From Candidatus Leptofilum proximum (GTDB lineage: Bacteria; Chloroflexota; Anaerolineae; Promineifilales; Promineifilaceae), in contig JADJXK010000002.1 of assembly GCA_016710325.1 (NCBI GenBank), positions 4,464,001 through 4,528,000 of the forward strand: a DNA stretch of 64,000 nucleotides, in the 5' to 3' direction. The notes beneath the pieces were generated by a model, which was given only the letters and a program-made list of their open reading frames with translations, was not told the DNA's origin and ran no database searches. Each line of letters opens with the position of its first letter. The first letter of the stretch is position 1. Shown piece after piece: positions 7,229 to 15,994 of this stretch. A program made the position numbers and the translations under genes.

Positions 7229-8304
7229 TGTTGTAGAACGGCCGTTAAACTTTTCACCAACCGCGCATTCTGTTCTGGCATGCCGATGCTGAGCCGGATG
7301 TGGTTGTCCAGGCCAAAGGCCGGGCGCACAATGATGGCCAGGGCCATCAAGCCGTCGATGAGCGTTTGGGCGGGCACCGATTGGTGCGAGAACAGGACAA
7401 AGTTGGCCTGGCTGGGCCAGACGCGGCAGCCGAGGCGGGTGAGCTGATCGGTGAGCCACTGCTTGCCCGCCATATTGTTGGCGATGGTGCGCTGGCGGTG
7501 TTCGGCGTCGTTTAGCGCGGCCAGACCGGCCACCAGCGCCAGCTTGTTCACGTGGAAGTTGCGCTTCACCCCGGCGACGCGCTCGATCACTGCCGGGCTG
7601 GCAATGCCGTAACCCAGCCGCAGGGCGGCCAGGCCGTAAATTTTGGCAAAGGTGCGCATGAGGAACAGGTTCTTGCCTGCCAATACCTCTGGCAGCAGGT
7701 CCGGGAAGTCGGGGGTATCGACAAAATCGATGTACGCCTCGTCGTGGATGAGCAGCACGTCGTCGGGGATGACGGCCGTGATGTGGCGCAGTGCGGTGGC
7801 GGTGGTGTAGGTGCCGGTGGGGTTGTTGGGATTGCAGACGTAAACCAGTCGGGTGCCTGGCGTGATGGCCGCGGCGATACGCTCGGGGTGGTAGCTAAAA
7901 TCTTCTTCGTCTAAATCGAAAAAGTTGATGGGATTGCCGGAACGGCCGCTGTAGCGCGCCAGAAACGGAAACGACTGCCGGGGCAAGGCGCTGGCAGCAT
8001 CTGGCCTGGTGAGGTGGTTGCGGGCGACAAATTCCAGCACCTCAATGCCGCCGCTGCCAATGACGATATGCTCCGGGCCAAGCTGGTCGCTGATTGAGGC
8101 GGCAATAGCCTGCCGCAGCTGCCATTCCAGCTGCCGGGACGGGTAAGTGTTGAGCGTGTCCAGGTTGTCGCGAATGGCTTGCAGGGCCAGCGGGGAAGGA
8201 CCGAGCGGGTTTTCATTGGAAGCCAGCTTAAGCGGTTCTTGGGTTTGCAGTTCGGTGGGCAAATCTTCTATCGAGAGGCCAGGTTTGTATTCAGTGATTG
8301 ACAT
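7213..8304 (-). CDS. hisC: Histidinol-phosphate aminotransferase-like PLP enzyme
   Basis: A 363-residue fold-type I aminotransferase that would convert histidinol phosphate and 2-oxoglutarate to imidazole-acetol phosphate and glutamate. Visible motifs are the SNENPLGPSP substrate loop near 29-38, CNPNNPTGTY near 157, DEAYIDF near 187, and the PLP-lysine segment TFAKIYGLAALRLGYG near 213-228. The in-frame upstream ATG at 8376 is rejected because ATG 8304 is preceded by a strong GAGGAG ribosome site and starts the conserved sequence. No other his gene is adjacent, so another aromatic or related aminotransferase role remains possible. Confidence 0.82.
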   Translation of the reverse strand: MSITEYKPGLSIEDLPTELQTQEPLKLASNENPLGPSPLALQAIRDNLDTLNTYPSRQLEWQLRQAIAASISDQLGPEHIVIGSGGIEVLEFVARNHLTRPDAASALPRQSFPFLARYSGRSGNPINFFDLDEEDFSYHPERIAAAITPGTRLVYVCNPNNPTGTYTTATALRHITAVIPDDVLLIHDEAYIDFVDTPDFPDLLPEVLAGKNLFLMRTFAKIYGLAALRLGYGIASPAVIERVAGVKRNFHVNKLALVAGLAALNDAEHRQRTIANNMAGKQWLTDQLTRLGCRVWPSQANFVLFSHQSVPAQTLIDGLMALAIIVRPAFGLDNHIRLSIGMPEQNARLVKSLTAVLQQEIGD

Positions 8305-8511
8305 AATCTCCTCAGTTGTGAGCGCATCCAGGCGCACTATCGTCAGCCAAGAAAAGTGGAAATAGGTGCCTGACAATCATAACCGAAAGTGCAGGGATAA
8401 ACAGCTAACAACAGTTTTGCATTGGGTATGAGTGGTACCACCTATTATGACGAATATCGTGGCGGTGCAGCCCAAAGTGTGGAAAAATTAAAAGGGAAAT
8501 GGAGGAACACC
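8305..8511. promoter_or_regulatory. Divergent intergenic region between hisC and the lipoprotein gene
   Basis: This 207-bp gap separates two genes transcribed away from each other, so it must contain two promoters. I see no clear operator, riboswitch or terminator. The plus-strand gene start at 8512 is set by a GGAGG sequence at 8501-8505. Confidence 0.4.
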
Positions 8512-9459
8512 GTGAGATTTATGGGAATGTGGAAGACCATGCTTAAGATGGCCACAGAGGGCACTGAGATTCAAGAGGGTTTCTCTTTTTCCTCTGTGAT
8601 CTCTGTGGCTATCTTGTTAGTTTTGTTGTTGGGGGCTTGTGGGGCGTCTGGTGAGGAAGCGGTGGTGGCAACGAGTCCGACGGTTACCCCCCAACCTATC
8701 ACCGACTTCCGCGTGGTGGTGGCCAGTGACGATATTTCCTACCAATACCCGCGTATTCCCCTCATTTTGCAGGATGGCAGCGACTGGATTACCGGTGCTG
8801 ACAAGGTAGAGGTAGCCGCCTTTGACCTATCGTCAGGCACACCTGCGCTGGTCTGGCAGGGAGAGGCAACCCGCTACGACGATTACGTGCTGCCTTACTG
8901 GGTAGTTTATCCCCAAGTAGATCATCCGGGTGAGTGGGGTCTGGTGGTAGACACCACCCTGGGCGAGGTCACGGCGCGGCTGCAAATTGTGGTTGAACTG
9001 GTCGAAGAAACCAATTCGCCCGCTGTGGGCGAGGTGCCGCCCGCCAGTGAAAACCGCACTCTGGCCACCGAGCCTGATATAGCCAAACTCACCTCCGCCG
9101 CCGAGCCCGATCCGGCCCTGTACCAGCAAACTATTGCCGGGGCGATGGCTTCTGGCAAGCCAAGCGTCATTACCTTTGCCACACCCGGCTTCTGCCAGAC
9201 GCGTTACTGCACGCCGGTGGTTGATAGTGTTTCGGCCGCCAAAGATGAGTTTGGCGACGCAGCTAACTTCATCCACGTGGAGGTGTACAAGGCGTTCAAC
9301 CCGCTCGTGCTGGCCGATGAAATGGCCGAGTGGGGATTGGGCAGCGAGCCGTGGACCTTTGTGCTGGACGAGGACGGCATGGTCGTCGCCCGGCTGGGCG
9401 GCCCCGTGTCACCACAGGAGCTGGCCGACGTGTTGGAGCAGGTCGAGAAGGCCAATTAA
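8512..9459 (+). CDS. Thioredoxin-fold lipoprotein with CxxxxC motif
   Basis: A 315-residue predicted lipoprotein. GTG 8512 is chosen because GGAGG lies 6 nt upstream. The N-terminus has a hydrophobic stretch (VISVAILLVLLLGAC), with the lipobox LGAC giving Cys at about 47 as the lipidated residue. A low-complexity Thr/Pro linker and an immunoglobulin-like middle region follow. The C-terminal ~120 residues resemble thioredoxin: SVITFATPGFCQTRYCTPVVDS carries a CQTRYC pair, then EPWTFVLDEDGMVVARLGG. The Cys spacing is four residues rather than the redox CxxC. The n-region is encoded by a CACAGAGG/CTCTGTGG repeat. It is likely extracytoplasmic; disulfide function is not assured. Confidence 0.75.
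   Translation: MRFMGMWKTMLKMATEGTEIQEGFSFSSVISVAILLVLLLGACGASGEEAVVATSPTVTPQPITDFRVVVASDDISYQYPRIPLILQDGSDWITGADKVEVAAFDLSSGTPALVWQGEATRYDDYVLPYWVVYPQVDHPGEWGLVVDTTLGEVTARLQIVVELVEETNSPAVGEVPPASENRTLATEPDIAKLTSAAEPDPALYQQTIAGAMASGKPSVITFATPGFCQTRYCTPVVDSVSAAKDEFGDAANFIHVEVYKAFNPLVLADEMAEWGLGSEPWTFVLDEDGMVVARLGGPVSPQELADVLEQVEKAN
8538..8612. repeat. CACAGAGG/CTCTGTGG word hairpin inside the lipoprotein signal region
   Basis: The segment contains GGCCACAGAGGGCACTGAG on the left and CCTCTGTGATCTCTGTGGC on the right, around a loop of AAGAGGGTTTCTC. The same word family builds the intergenic hairpins at 42901-42985 and 46642-46737. Here it is in frame and encodes part of the signal peptide. Confidence 0.75.
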
Positions 9460-9485
9460 GGGCCATTATTGTGGGCAGTAAATGC

Positions 9486-10532
9486 TCACTGTCCGAAGGT
9501 CACGGGGCCGGACACGTTGTTTAGTGTGTAGTTTTCATTATTGCCAATTTGGCCCACGTTGGCGTTGTTGGCAAAATTGGCCGCATGGCCGCCTTCGGCG
9601 TGGGCGTGCTGGTTCACAGCAGGCGGTACAAATTCTAGTGGGTCTGGTGCGATTTCTCCCTTAGCCAGCGCCACTCCTTTACCTCCTATTAGTTGGGCAA
9701 TGGGGAAAACACCCGAGGTACGCATGATGGGCGTCTGGTCAACACCTTGCTGTTTGGCAGATTTTTTGACCTCGTGCGTGACCCAACTCATTACATCTGT
9801 CACATACACCACGGAGGCATCATCCGGGTGGGGGGCGTGCCCGGTAAGCGCTTCGATGAGGTGGTAGGTGAAGAGGCTCATCGTGCGATCCTGCCGGACA
9901 TATGAAGATTGAGCGCTGGTAGAAGAGTTCAGAACGGCGCGGCCTTCATCTTCTAAAAGCTCGGCTACGTTTTTACTGCCAGGTTCTGCGCTAAACTGGG
10001 GAATGTCGGTGCCTGGTAAATCTATAGGAAACGGTGCTGTCGTAATATTTTCCAGTTCATTGGTCGCGAGATTGACATTTTTTACGCCCATCCCATCGGC
10101 ATGACAGCAGTCTAAAATGACCAGTAGCCGTTTAGCAGGCATGTCGCTGATTTCGGCCGCGAATGTTTCTGCCTCAATCGCATCGGCCCGCACATAGTTA
10201 AGGGATGAGATGTCGTAGGGGATTAGATAGTAACGGCCGTTACTTTTATCCTCCATGCCATGACCAGAGTAGTAGAGAACGGCCGTTGCTTCTGGGTCTG
10301 CCTTCACTTTTTCCTTTAGACGGCGCAGCTGCTGCAAAATATCTTTGCGTGTCGCCTGTTTACCGTGAAGCAGTGTCACATTTTCTGGGGCGTAGGCGCA
10401 CCGTTCGGGATGTACCAGCACATCGTGAACTGCCTGCACATCTTTAGCTACCGTGGGCAGCGCCAGCCGGTTAATTTGGTTGTCATCTACCCCAATGACA
10501 AGGGCATATCCGTGTTGGAAAACTTCGCTCAT
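9486..10532 (-). CDS. Caspase-family (C14) peptidase with C-terminal GQIGNN amyloid-like motif
   Basis: A 348-residue bacterial caspase/metacaspase-like protease. The catalytic dyad is visible as YYSGHG with His91 and LVILDCCHAD with Cys143. The fold begins at once (GYALVIGVDDNQ), so there is no prodomain. After the caspase domain (~1-285) comes an Ala/Asn/His-rich linker and the motif VGQIGNNENY at 326-335, near the very C-terminus. The same motif pattern occurs at the N-terminus of the FGE-fold protein at 17235-18209. A strong GGAGG site precedes ATG 10532. It is the last gene of the array, 59 nt after the nSTAND gene, and is probably an executioner protease activated by that ATPase. Confidence 0.85.
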   Translation of the reverse strand: MSEVFQHGYALVIGVDDNQINRLALPTVAKDVQAVHDVLVHPERCAYAPENVTLLHGKQATRKDILQQLRRLKEKVKADPEATAVLYYSGHGMEDKSNGRYYLIPYDISSLNYVRADAIEAETFAAEISDMPAKRLLVILDCCHADGMGVKNVNLATNELENITTAPFPIDLPGTDIPQFSAEPGSKNVAELLEDEGRAVLNSSTSAQSSYVRQDRTMSLFTYHLIEALTGHAPHPDDASVVYVTDVMSWVTHEVKKSAKQQGVDQTPIMRTSGVFPIAQLIGGKGVALAKGEIAPDPLEFVPPAVNQHAHAEGGHAANFANNANVGQIGNNENYTLNNVSGPVTFGQ

Positions 10533-10591
10533 CTTTTCCTCCTTAGAGTGTGCCCGTTTTTAATTTGGAGCTTTGGTGAACGGGCAAACTT

Positions 10592-13500
10592 TTATTCATC
10601 GGTTACTTGCACTGTTAGTTCGTACTCGCCTGAGCCGGAATACGCCCCTGCGCGAAGGTAATAAGTTCCGGGTTCCAAAGTAATGGTAATGAATGAATTT
10701 CGACCTGTCCCGCCATCGTCATCCACAAAAAGCTCGTTACCTGACTCGTCAAAAAGGTAAAGGAGCGGATCAAGCGAGAGCTCATCCTGGGCAATCATGG
10801 AGATGGCTACAGTAGTTGGTTCATCAAGCACAACGGACCACACTGACGCATTTTGCGTACTCGCGATCAGGGAGTCGCCCACAGTAATTTCGCCCACGTT
10901 TTGCGGAATCAAAAGCTGGGTATCGCCTCGCAGATAAGAGAGAAGCGTTTCGTTGACTACCCCGTTAACGAAGAAGGGGTTTTCGCCAGCTTCCAAGACT
11001 TCAATCCATTCGCGGCGCAGGGCAGTATCTTCGGCATAGGCCAGGTCCCACTCGATGAACTGCTGAAAATCTTCGATTGCACCCTCCAGATCGTCGGTTA
11101 GGGCGCGGGCAACACCACGGGAGTCGGCAATACCGCCGTGATCAGGTTCCAGGGAAACGGCCGTGTCACAGGCAAACAACACTTCTGCTACAAATCCCCA
11201 TAAACTGCCAAACCAGCAAATCCGGTTGTAATCTTCGGCCATTAGCGTCCCGTTTTGGGCAAAAGCATCGTTATCTTCAAGGTTGGTTAAACCCTCTATT
11301 ACTCCACCTGCTTTTATTTGCGTCAAAGCTGAGGCCACAATGTCTAACTCAAGACGTAGTTCATAGATGCCACTACCGTTGCCTAAATCTGTGGCCTTAA
11401 TGAAGTAAGTACCGGTTTCGGGAATTTGGAAATTGGAAATAAGCGAATTGAGACTCTCTTCACTATCATCATTGTCTATAAGCCATTCGCCATTTGTATC
11501 GTACAACGTGAGGTACGGATCGAGTGAATCCTCAACTGCGTTCATGCTGATATCAATAACGTCGCCAGCATTTGCTTCAAAAGCCCACAATTGAACATCT
11601 TCAGTACTGGCACGCTCTATTTGGCCTATGGTAATTTCATGTGGACTCTCTTTCGTTAAGGTTAACTCGTAAGACCCTACACTGTTTCCCCGTCCTGTGG
11701 TTTGAACGTAATAGTTACCTGATTCAGGAAGTAAAAAGTTGTCGATTAGAGAATTTAAACTGTCTCCCACATCATCGTTTTCCATGATTGCATTACCTTG
11801 TTCGTTTAGTAAGGTGAGATAGGGATCCAGGGAATCACCAATTGCGTTCATGCTTATACTGATTACGTCGCCAGCCTGTCCATTAAATACCCAGAAAGTT
11901 TGGTTGGCCGTGGAGGCGATTTCAACTTGCTCGAAGGTGATTTCTGTCGATGTTTCTTCTTCGATTGTTAATTGATAGGCACCTGAGAAAGTGTCTGTTC
12001 CCGTGGCTAAAATAAGATAATTCTCAGACTCACGGGCAAAAAGAGGCTGGCTTGAAGCAGAGTGCGGTCCACTGTCTGAATCCAGAAGTTCTCCCTCTTC
12101 ATTGAAAACCAGAAGCAGCGGATCCAAGTTATCTGTTTCGGCTGTAATTTTGACCGAGAATATTGAGCCAGTATTTGCTTCAAAACGCCATATTTGTTGG
12201 GTTTCAACGGTTGAGAAATTTGATGTGCCAGCGGAAATTGGCGCAGCGAGTTCTATAAGCCTTTCACATGCAACTTCATAATTGTTGGCAAAAGCATAAA
12301 CACAAGCGTTGCTGTAATCCTTTACAATTGTGCGATTGAATAGAGGATGTAAGGTTTCAGGGAGCTGCTCGGCAATTTGTTGGAAAGCAACTTCGTATTC
12401 GGCAATGGCCTGTTCATCTAGACCTAAATTAAAAAGAGTTTGGCCGTCACGAACCATATCAGCAATGTTGATGAGCACCTCAGGCGAAACCGGTTCGTTT
12501 GATAGGGAGCGAAGTGCAGCTTCGAACTCGACGTCTGTACAAGATGGGGATAGGTTTCCTTGAAGATATTGGGCGATTAATTCTTCCCGCGCCCAATTAT
12601 TAAAATCGTTATTCCACAGGTCTTGAACTTGCGACGCCATAGCCAACTCATAGGCCGAGCTGAATTTCGAGCTGGCAGAAGCAATTTTGCAGTTCTGGAT
12701 CTCCATTTTGGCCTCATCCAGTTTATCTAGAGCAAGGGAGATATGGATGCCAAAATTAAACTCAACGCAAGTTTCTTCATACGTGGTTAGCCGTGACGCC
12801 GGAAAGGCTTTTTCCCATTCTGCCACGGTTAAATTACGTTCTGCGAGGCGGCAAGCCGCTGATGGCCAGTCTGAAACGTTTATATCATATGCGTAAGCCA
12901 CTGATTGATGACTTCGGGCAATGAGGGTTGATTGGGCAGGAATGATGTTGATAGTAGAAATCAGAGTCGATGTTGGTAAAACATTCCCAATAGGATGTAA
13001 ACTTCCTTCACTTATCCGCCAAAATTGCAGACCATCGCCAGCGGTTATAAGTAAACTCCCTGCTGTCCCACCAAAAACGGAAACTGAATTTATTTGATGG
13101 GAAGATGGTAGTTGCACTGACTGGGGAGTACAGTCTGCAAAATCCAGTCGGTACAGTTGTGATGGGTTTGCCCCGTTCCTTTGTCCGCTCCAAATCAACT
13201 GATTACCATGAGGTAGGAAAGCAATGGCTGTTGTTACAGAAGGCAGCGGCAACGGGCATCCTTTTGGCTGCGGGGCTGATTCTGCCAGATTGTAAATGTG
13301 AATAAAGCAACTGCTTTCGGGCTGTGATTCGGGCGTAGACTGTTCCTGTGCAGGTTCAGGTGTGGCCGGTTTTTCCTCTTCGTTATCAGGTGATCCAGTT
13401 GAGGTAACCTCTCTTTCGGTACACGTTGTAACGGCTAACATTGAGCTATCTGCATTAAACGTTATTTTTGAGCTTGGCTGGATTACGCCTTTTTCAAGGT

Positions 13501-15994
13501 TACTCGTTAGAGACTTTTCTGGTGCACCGATTCTATCAGCTGAAAGTGGATAGACGGCGATGGCTGTCCCATTGGCCAGGGCCAGTTTCGATCCATCCTG
13601 ATTAATGGTTGAGATGATGGGGGTTGGGAAGTCAGCCGGTAACTCAATTGTTTGGGTAACCAAATCATCAATTTGCCAGTAAATGATTGAATTATCTTGT
13701 ATGGCAGCGAGGCTGTTTGATACAGGTCCTTGATAGAGTACAGCCGTCGTTGTAATTCCCTCTGGTAACCTGAGCTCCTGTCTGAAGGCTGCGCGGTCTT
13801 CACCAATGGCAATATCGTAAGGTGTGTAGAGGGCTTCAAGCAGCATGCCTTGGGCGATGTCGTGGGCTAAACTGGCGGCCTGGTCATTTGCTTCTGATAA
13901 GGATGTTAAGGTTTCAACACTTAACAGCAGAGGGCTGGTTGTTTCTTCACTATTTAGGTTCTCTTTTGACAGCGAGGCTAATGCTTCAATGCTTAACAGC
14001 AGGGCGCTGGTTGTTTCTCCGCTGTTTAAATATTCCTTGGCCTGGGCGGCTAAACGCAAAGCATCGGCTATTTGTTTCTGCTGGTTTGCCACGTTTTGCG
14101 CTGCAACGGCCGTTGCCTCAGCTTCTTGTGCTTTATATGCCTCACTTGATGCTGTGGTTGCATTGGCGACGGCCGTCGTTTGAATAATGACTGCCGTTGC
14201 CGCTACAGATTCGGCCGTTGATTGTGCTTTTACTGCTTCTTGCCGTTGGCCAAAAGCAAGAAGGCCACCAACAACCGCCAAAACTGAGAAGATAACAGCT
14301 ACTGTAGTTAATGTACTTTGCTTCTTTTTGGCAGCTTCTGCCTCTTCAGCTCTTTTGCGGTGTTCTTCCGCCAGGGCGCGTTCATGTGCTAATTCTTGTT
14401 GCCGTTTTTCTTCTTCTCGCTGCTGCTCTTTTAAAGCCTGTTGTCGTTCCCGTTCCTCTTCGGCTACCTTGCTGGCTCTGAGGAACAGCTGCACATCTTC
14501 GGGCAGTCCCACCATTGTCTCTGCTTGTTTCAGGGCCGTGTGCAAGCGGTTACCGCGCAGCAGCAGCGCTGGATCGGCATTTTCGTGGTAGCGTTTGGCG
14601 TCTTCCAGCCAGGGGAAGCTGCGGTAGCGATTTTCATTCCAGCGTTGGTTGGCGCTTAGAATCGGTTCCACGAAGGAGTCATGTACCAGTTCAATGAACT
14701 GCCGCCCGCCGCGCATGTCGTCCCGAATCAGATGGTGTTTTTTGTCGAGGAGGGTGACGGCCGTTTCTGGAATGCCCTTCGTATCAAGTTCCCCTCTCGG
14801 CAGCAAATTTCTCATCCCGCCGTCGGTAATAAGTTCTTCAGAAAACCAACGTCGCAGCTGGTATTCATCAATTCCCTTAACTGTTGGCTCGTGCAAAATC
14901 TGGAATACCGCCTGCTCATAGTAGCTGGAAAGTGCTGTCTTAATGATGGTGGCCAAAGGATCTTCTTGTACATCTTCGTTTGTGTTTTTTTGCTGTGATA
15001 ATTCGGCATACAGACGGCGAGCAACTTCATTTACATCGTCCAGCGTGATATTGTTGCCAGGAACATCCCGCAGTCGGTTCCAAAGTTGAAAACAAACCAC
15101 CTGGAGCTGGACAGTCTCTACGTACGGGCCAAGGATTACCCCATCGGAATTGATGCCTTGTTGATCGGTTTGGACCCGGCGTAAGTAGGTGATTAATTTG
15201 TGGGCTACTTTGAGGGTAAACGGCCGTCCCAACTGTTTTGCGGGTTCCATGACGGCTTGTAAAGCGGCCGTCTCGCGCATAGGTTCCATGTTGTACCGAG
15301 AGCGCAGGCTGTCTGGCAGCAAATGCACATAGGGGGTCATGCGATTGTAATAATCACCCCGCATACTCAATAAAATGTACAGATAAGGGTCAGCGGCCAA
15401 CGCCTCGGAAATTTGCTGGAAAAAATCTTTTCGTTGTTCTTCAAATTCTGGATGAACAGTAAAAATTTCCTCAAACTGATCAATGATTAACACCCTGGGC
15501 TTGACAGGTGCAAATTCCTCACCTTCTTGCCCTCCAGTTGAATCTGGCGGACTTAAATAGTGAGGATTTTCCGAAATATGGAAAAAATTTTTGCCATCAC
15601 AAGCCAAATCCAACAAAAACTCATTCAGCTTCAAGTTAGCCAGCATCTTGTTGTTCTGGCTAACCCCCAGACTCACCAGTAAGTTAAACACAAAAATATT
15701 GTTTACTTGCTCAGGCAGCTCTACAGAATCACCAACTCGCCCAACGGGCAAAATTTCAAAACCATCTTTAGCCTCTTTTAATGCTGGAATTAATCCAGCA
15801 TTAAGCAACGAGGTTTTTCCGGCGCCCGATTGTGCATAAAAAAGCACCAATCTTCGCGCAAGCAGCAAGTGCATCAACTCGTCTGTTTCAGACGTTCGAC
15901 CCTTAAATAAATGGAATTGTTCAGAAGAAAACGATCTGGGGCCAACATATGGATTTAATAAATCCGTTTCTGTAGATTGCTGTTGATCGATCAT
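10592..15994 (-). CDS. Transmembrane nSTAND NTPase with beta-propeller-like and four PPC-like domains
   Basis: A 1800-residue signalling ATPase. Residues 14-33 (NPYVGPRSF...LFKGR) and Walker A QSGAGKTS at 55-62, with Walker B VLIIDQFEE near 167-175, define an nSTAND1-type NTPase. A long charged coiled coil (~515-560) leads to one membrane helix (TVAVIFSVLAVVGGLLAFG, ~562-580). Then come an Ala-rich coil with tandem SETLTSLS/SIEALASLS copies, a degenerate beta-propeller (~720-1060), helical repeats, and PPC-like beta-sandwiches at ~1262-1345, 1363-1445, 1466-1550 and 1715-1800. ATG 15994 overlaps the upstream SIR2-like gene's stop as ATGA, implying translational coupling; a longer frame to 16018 is not needed. 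Predicted topology is NTPase inside, repeats outside. Confidence 0.85.
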   Translation of the reverse strand: MIDQQQSTETDLLNPYVGPRSFSSEQFHLFKGRTSETDELMHLLLARRLVLFYAQSGAGKTSLLNAGLIPALKEAKDGFEILPVGRVGDSVELPEQVNNIFVFNLLVSLGVSQNNKMLANLKLNEFLLDLACDGKNFFHISENPHYLSPPDSTGGQEGEEFAPVKPRVLIIDQFEEIFTVHPEFEEQRKDFFQQISEALAADPYLYILLSMRGDYYNRMTPYVHLLPDSLRSRYNMEPMRETAALQAVMEPAKQLGRPFTLKVAHKLITYLRRVQTDQQGINSDGVILGPYVETVQLQVVCFQLWNRLRDVPGNNITLDDVNEVARRLYAELSQQKNTNEDVQEDPLATIIKTALSSYYEQAVFQILHEPTVKGIDEYQLRRWFSEELITDGGMRNLLPRGELDTKGIPETAVTLLDKKHHLIRDDMRGGRQFIELVHDSFVEPILSANQRWNENRYRSFPWLEDAKRYHENADPALLLRGNRLHTALKQAETMVGLPEDVQLFLRASKVAEEERERQQALKEQQREEEKRQQELAHERALAEEHRKRAEEAEAAKKKQSTLTTVAVIFSVLAVVGGLLAFGQRQEAVKAQSTAESVAATAVIIQTTAVANATTASSEAYKAQEAEATAVAAQNVANQQKQIADALRLAAQAKEYLNSGETTSALLLSIEALASLSKENLNSEETTSPLLLSVETLTSLSEANDQAASLAHDIAQGMLLEALYTPYDIAIGEDRAAFRQELRLPEGITTTAVLYQGPVSNSLAAIQDNSIIYWQIDDLVTQTIELPADFPTPIISTINQDGSKLALANGTAIAVYPLSADRIGAPEKSLTSNLEKGVIQPSSKITFNADSSMLAVTTCTEREVTSTGSPDNEEEKPATPEPAQEQSTPESQPESSCFIHIYNLAESAPQPKGCPLPLPSVTTAIAFLPHGNQLIWSGQRNGANPSQLYRLDFADCTPQSVQLPSSHQINSVSVFGGTAGSLLITAGDGLQFWRISEGSLHPIGNVLPTSTLISTINIIPAQSTLIARSHQSVAYAYDINVSDWPSAACRLAERNLTVAEWEKAFPASRLTTYEETCVEFNFGIHISLALDKLDEAKMEIQNCKIASASSKFSSAYELAMASQVQDLWNNDFNNWAREELIAQYLQGNLSPSCTDVEFEAALRSLSNEPVSPEVLINIADMVRDGQTLFNLGLDEQAIAEYEVAFQQIAEQLPETLHPLFNRTIVKDYSNACVYAFANNYEVACERLIELAAPISAGTSNFSTVETQQIWRFEANTGSIFSVKITAETDNLDPLLLVFNEEGELLDSDSGPHSASSQPLFARESENYLILATGTDTFSGAYQLTIEEETSTEITFEQVEIASTANQTFWVFNGQAGDVISISMNAIGDSLDPYLTLLNEQGNAIMENDDVGDSLNSLIDNFLLPESGNYYVQTTGRGNSVGSYELTLTKESPHEITIGQIERASTEDVQLWAFEANAGDVIDISMNAVEDSLDPYLTLYDTNGEWLIDNDDSEESLNSLISNFQIPETGTYFIKATDLGNGSGIYELRLELDIVASALTQIKAGGVIEGLTNLEDNDAFAQNGTLMAEDYNRICWFGSLWGFVAEVLFACDTAVSLEPDHGGIADSRGVARALTDDLEGAIEDFQQFIEWDLAYAEDTALRREWIEVLEAGENPFFVNGVVNETLLSYLRGDTQLLIPQNVGEITVGDSLIASTQNASVWSVVLDEPTTVAISMIAQDELSLDPLLYLFDESGNELFVDDDGGTGRNSFITITLEPGTYYLRAGAYSGSGEYELTVQVTDE

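Noticed and set aside
7213..8304. Complete histidine operon
   Set aside because: Only the hisC-like gene is present; neighbours are unrelated.
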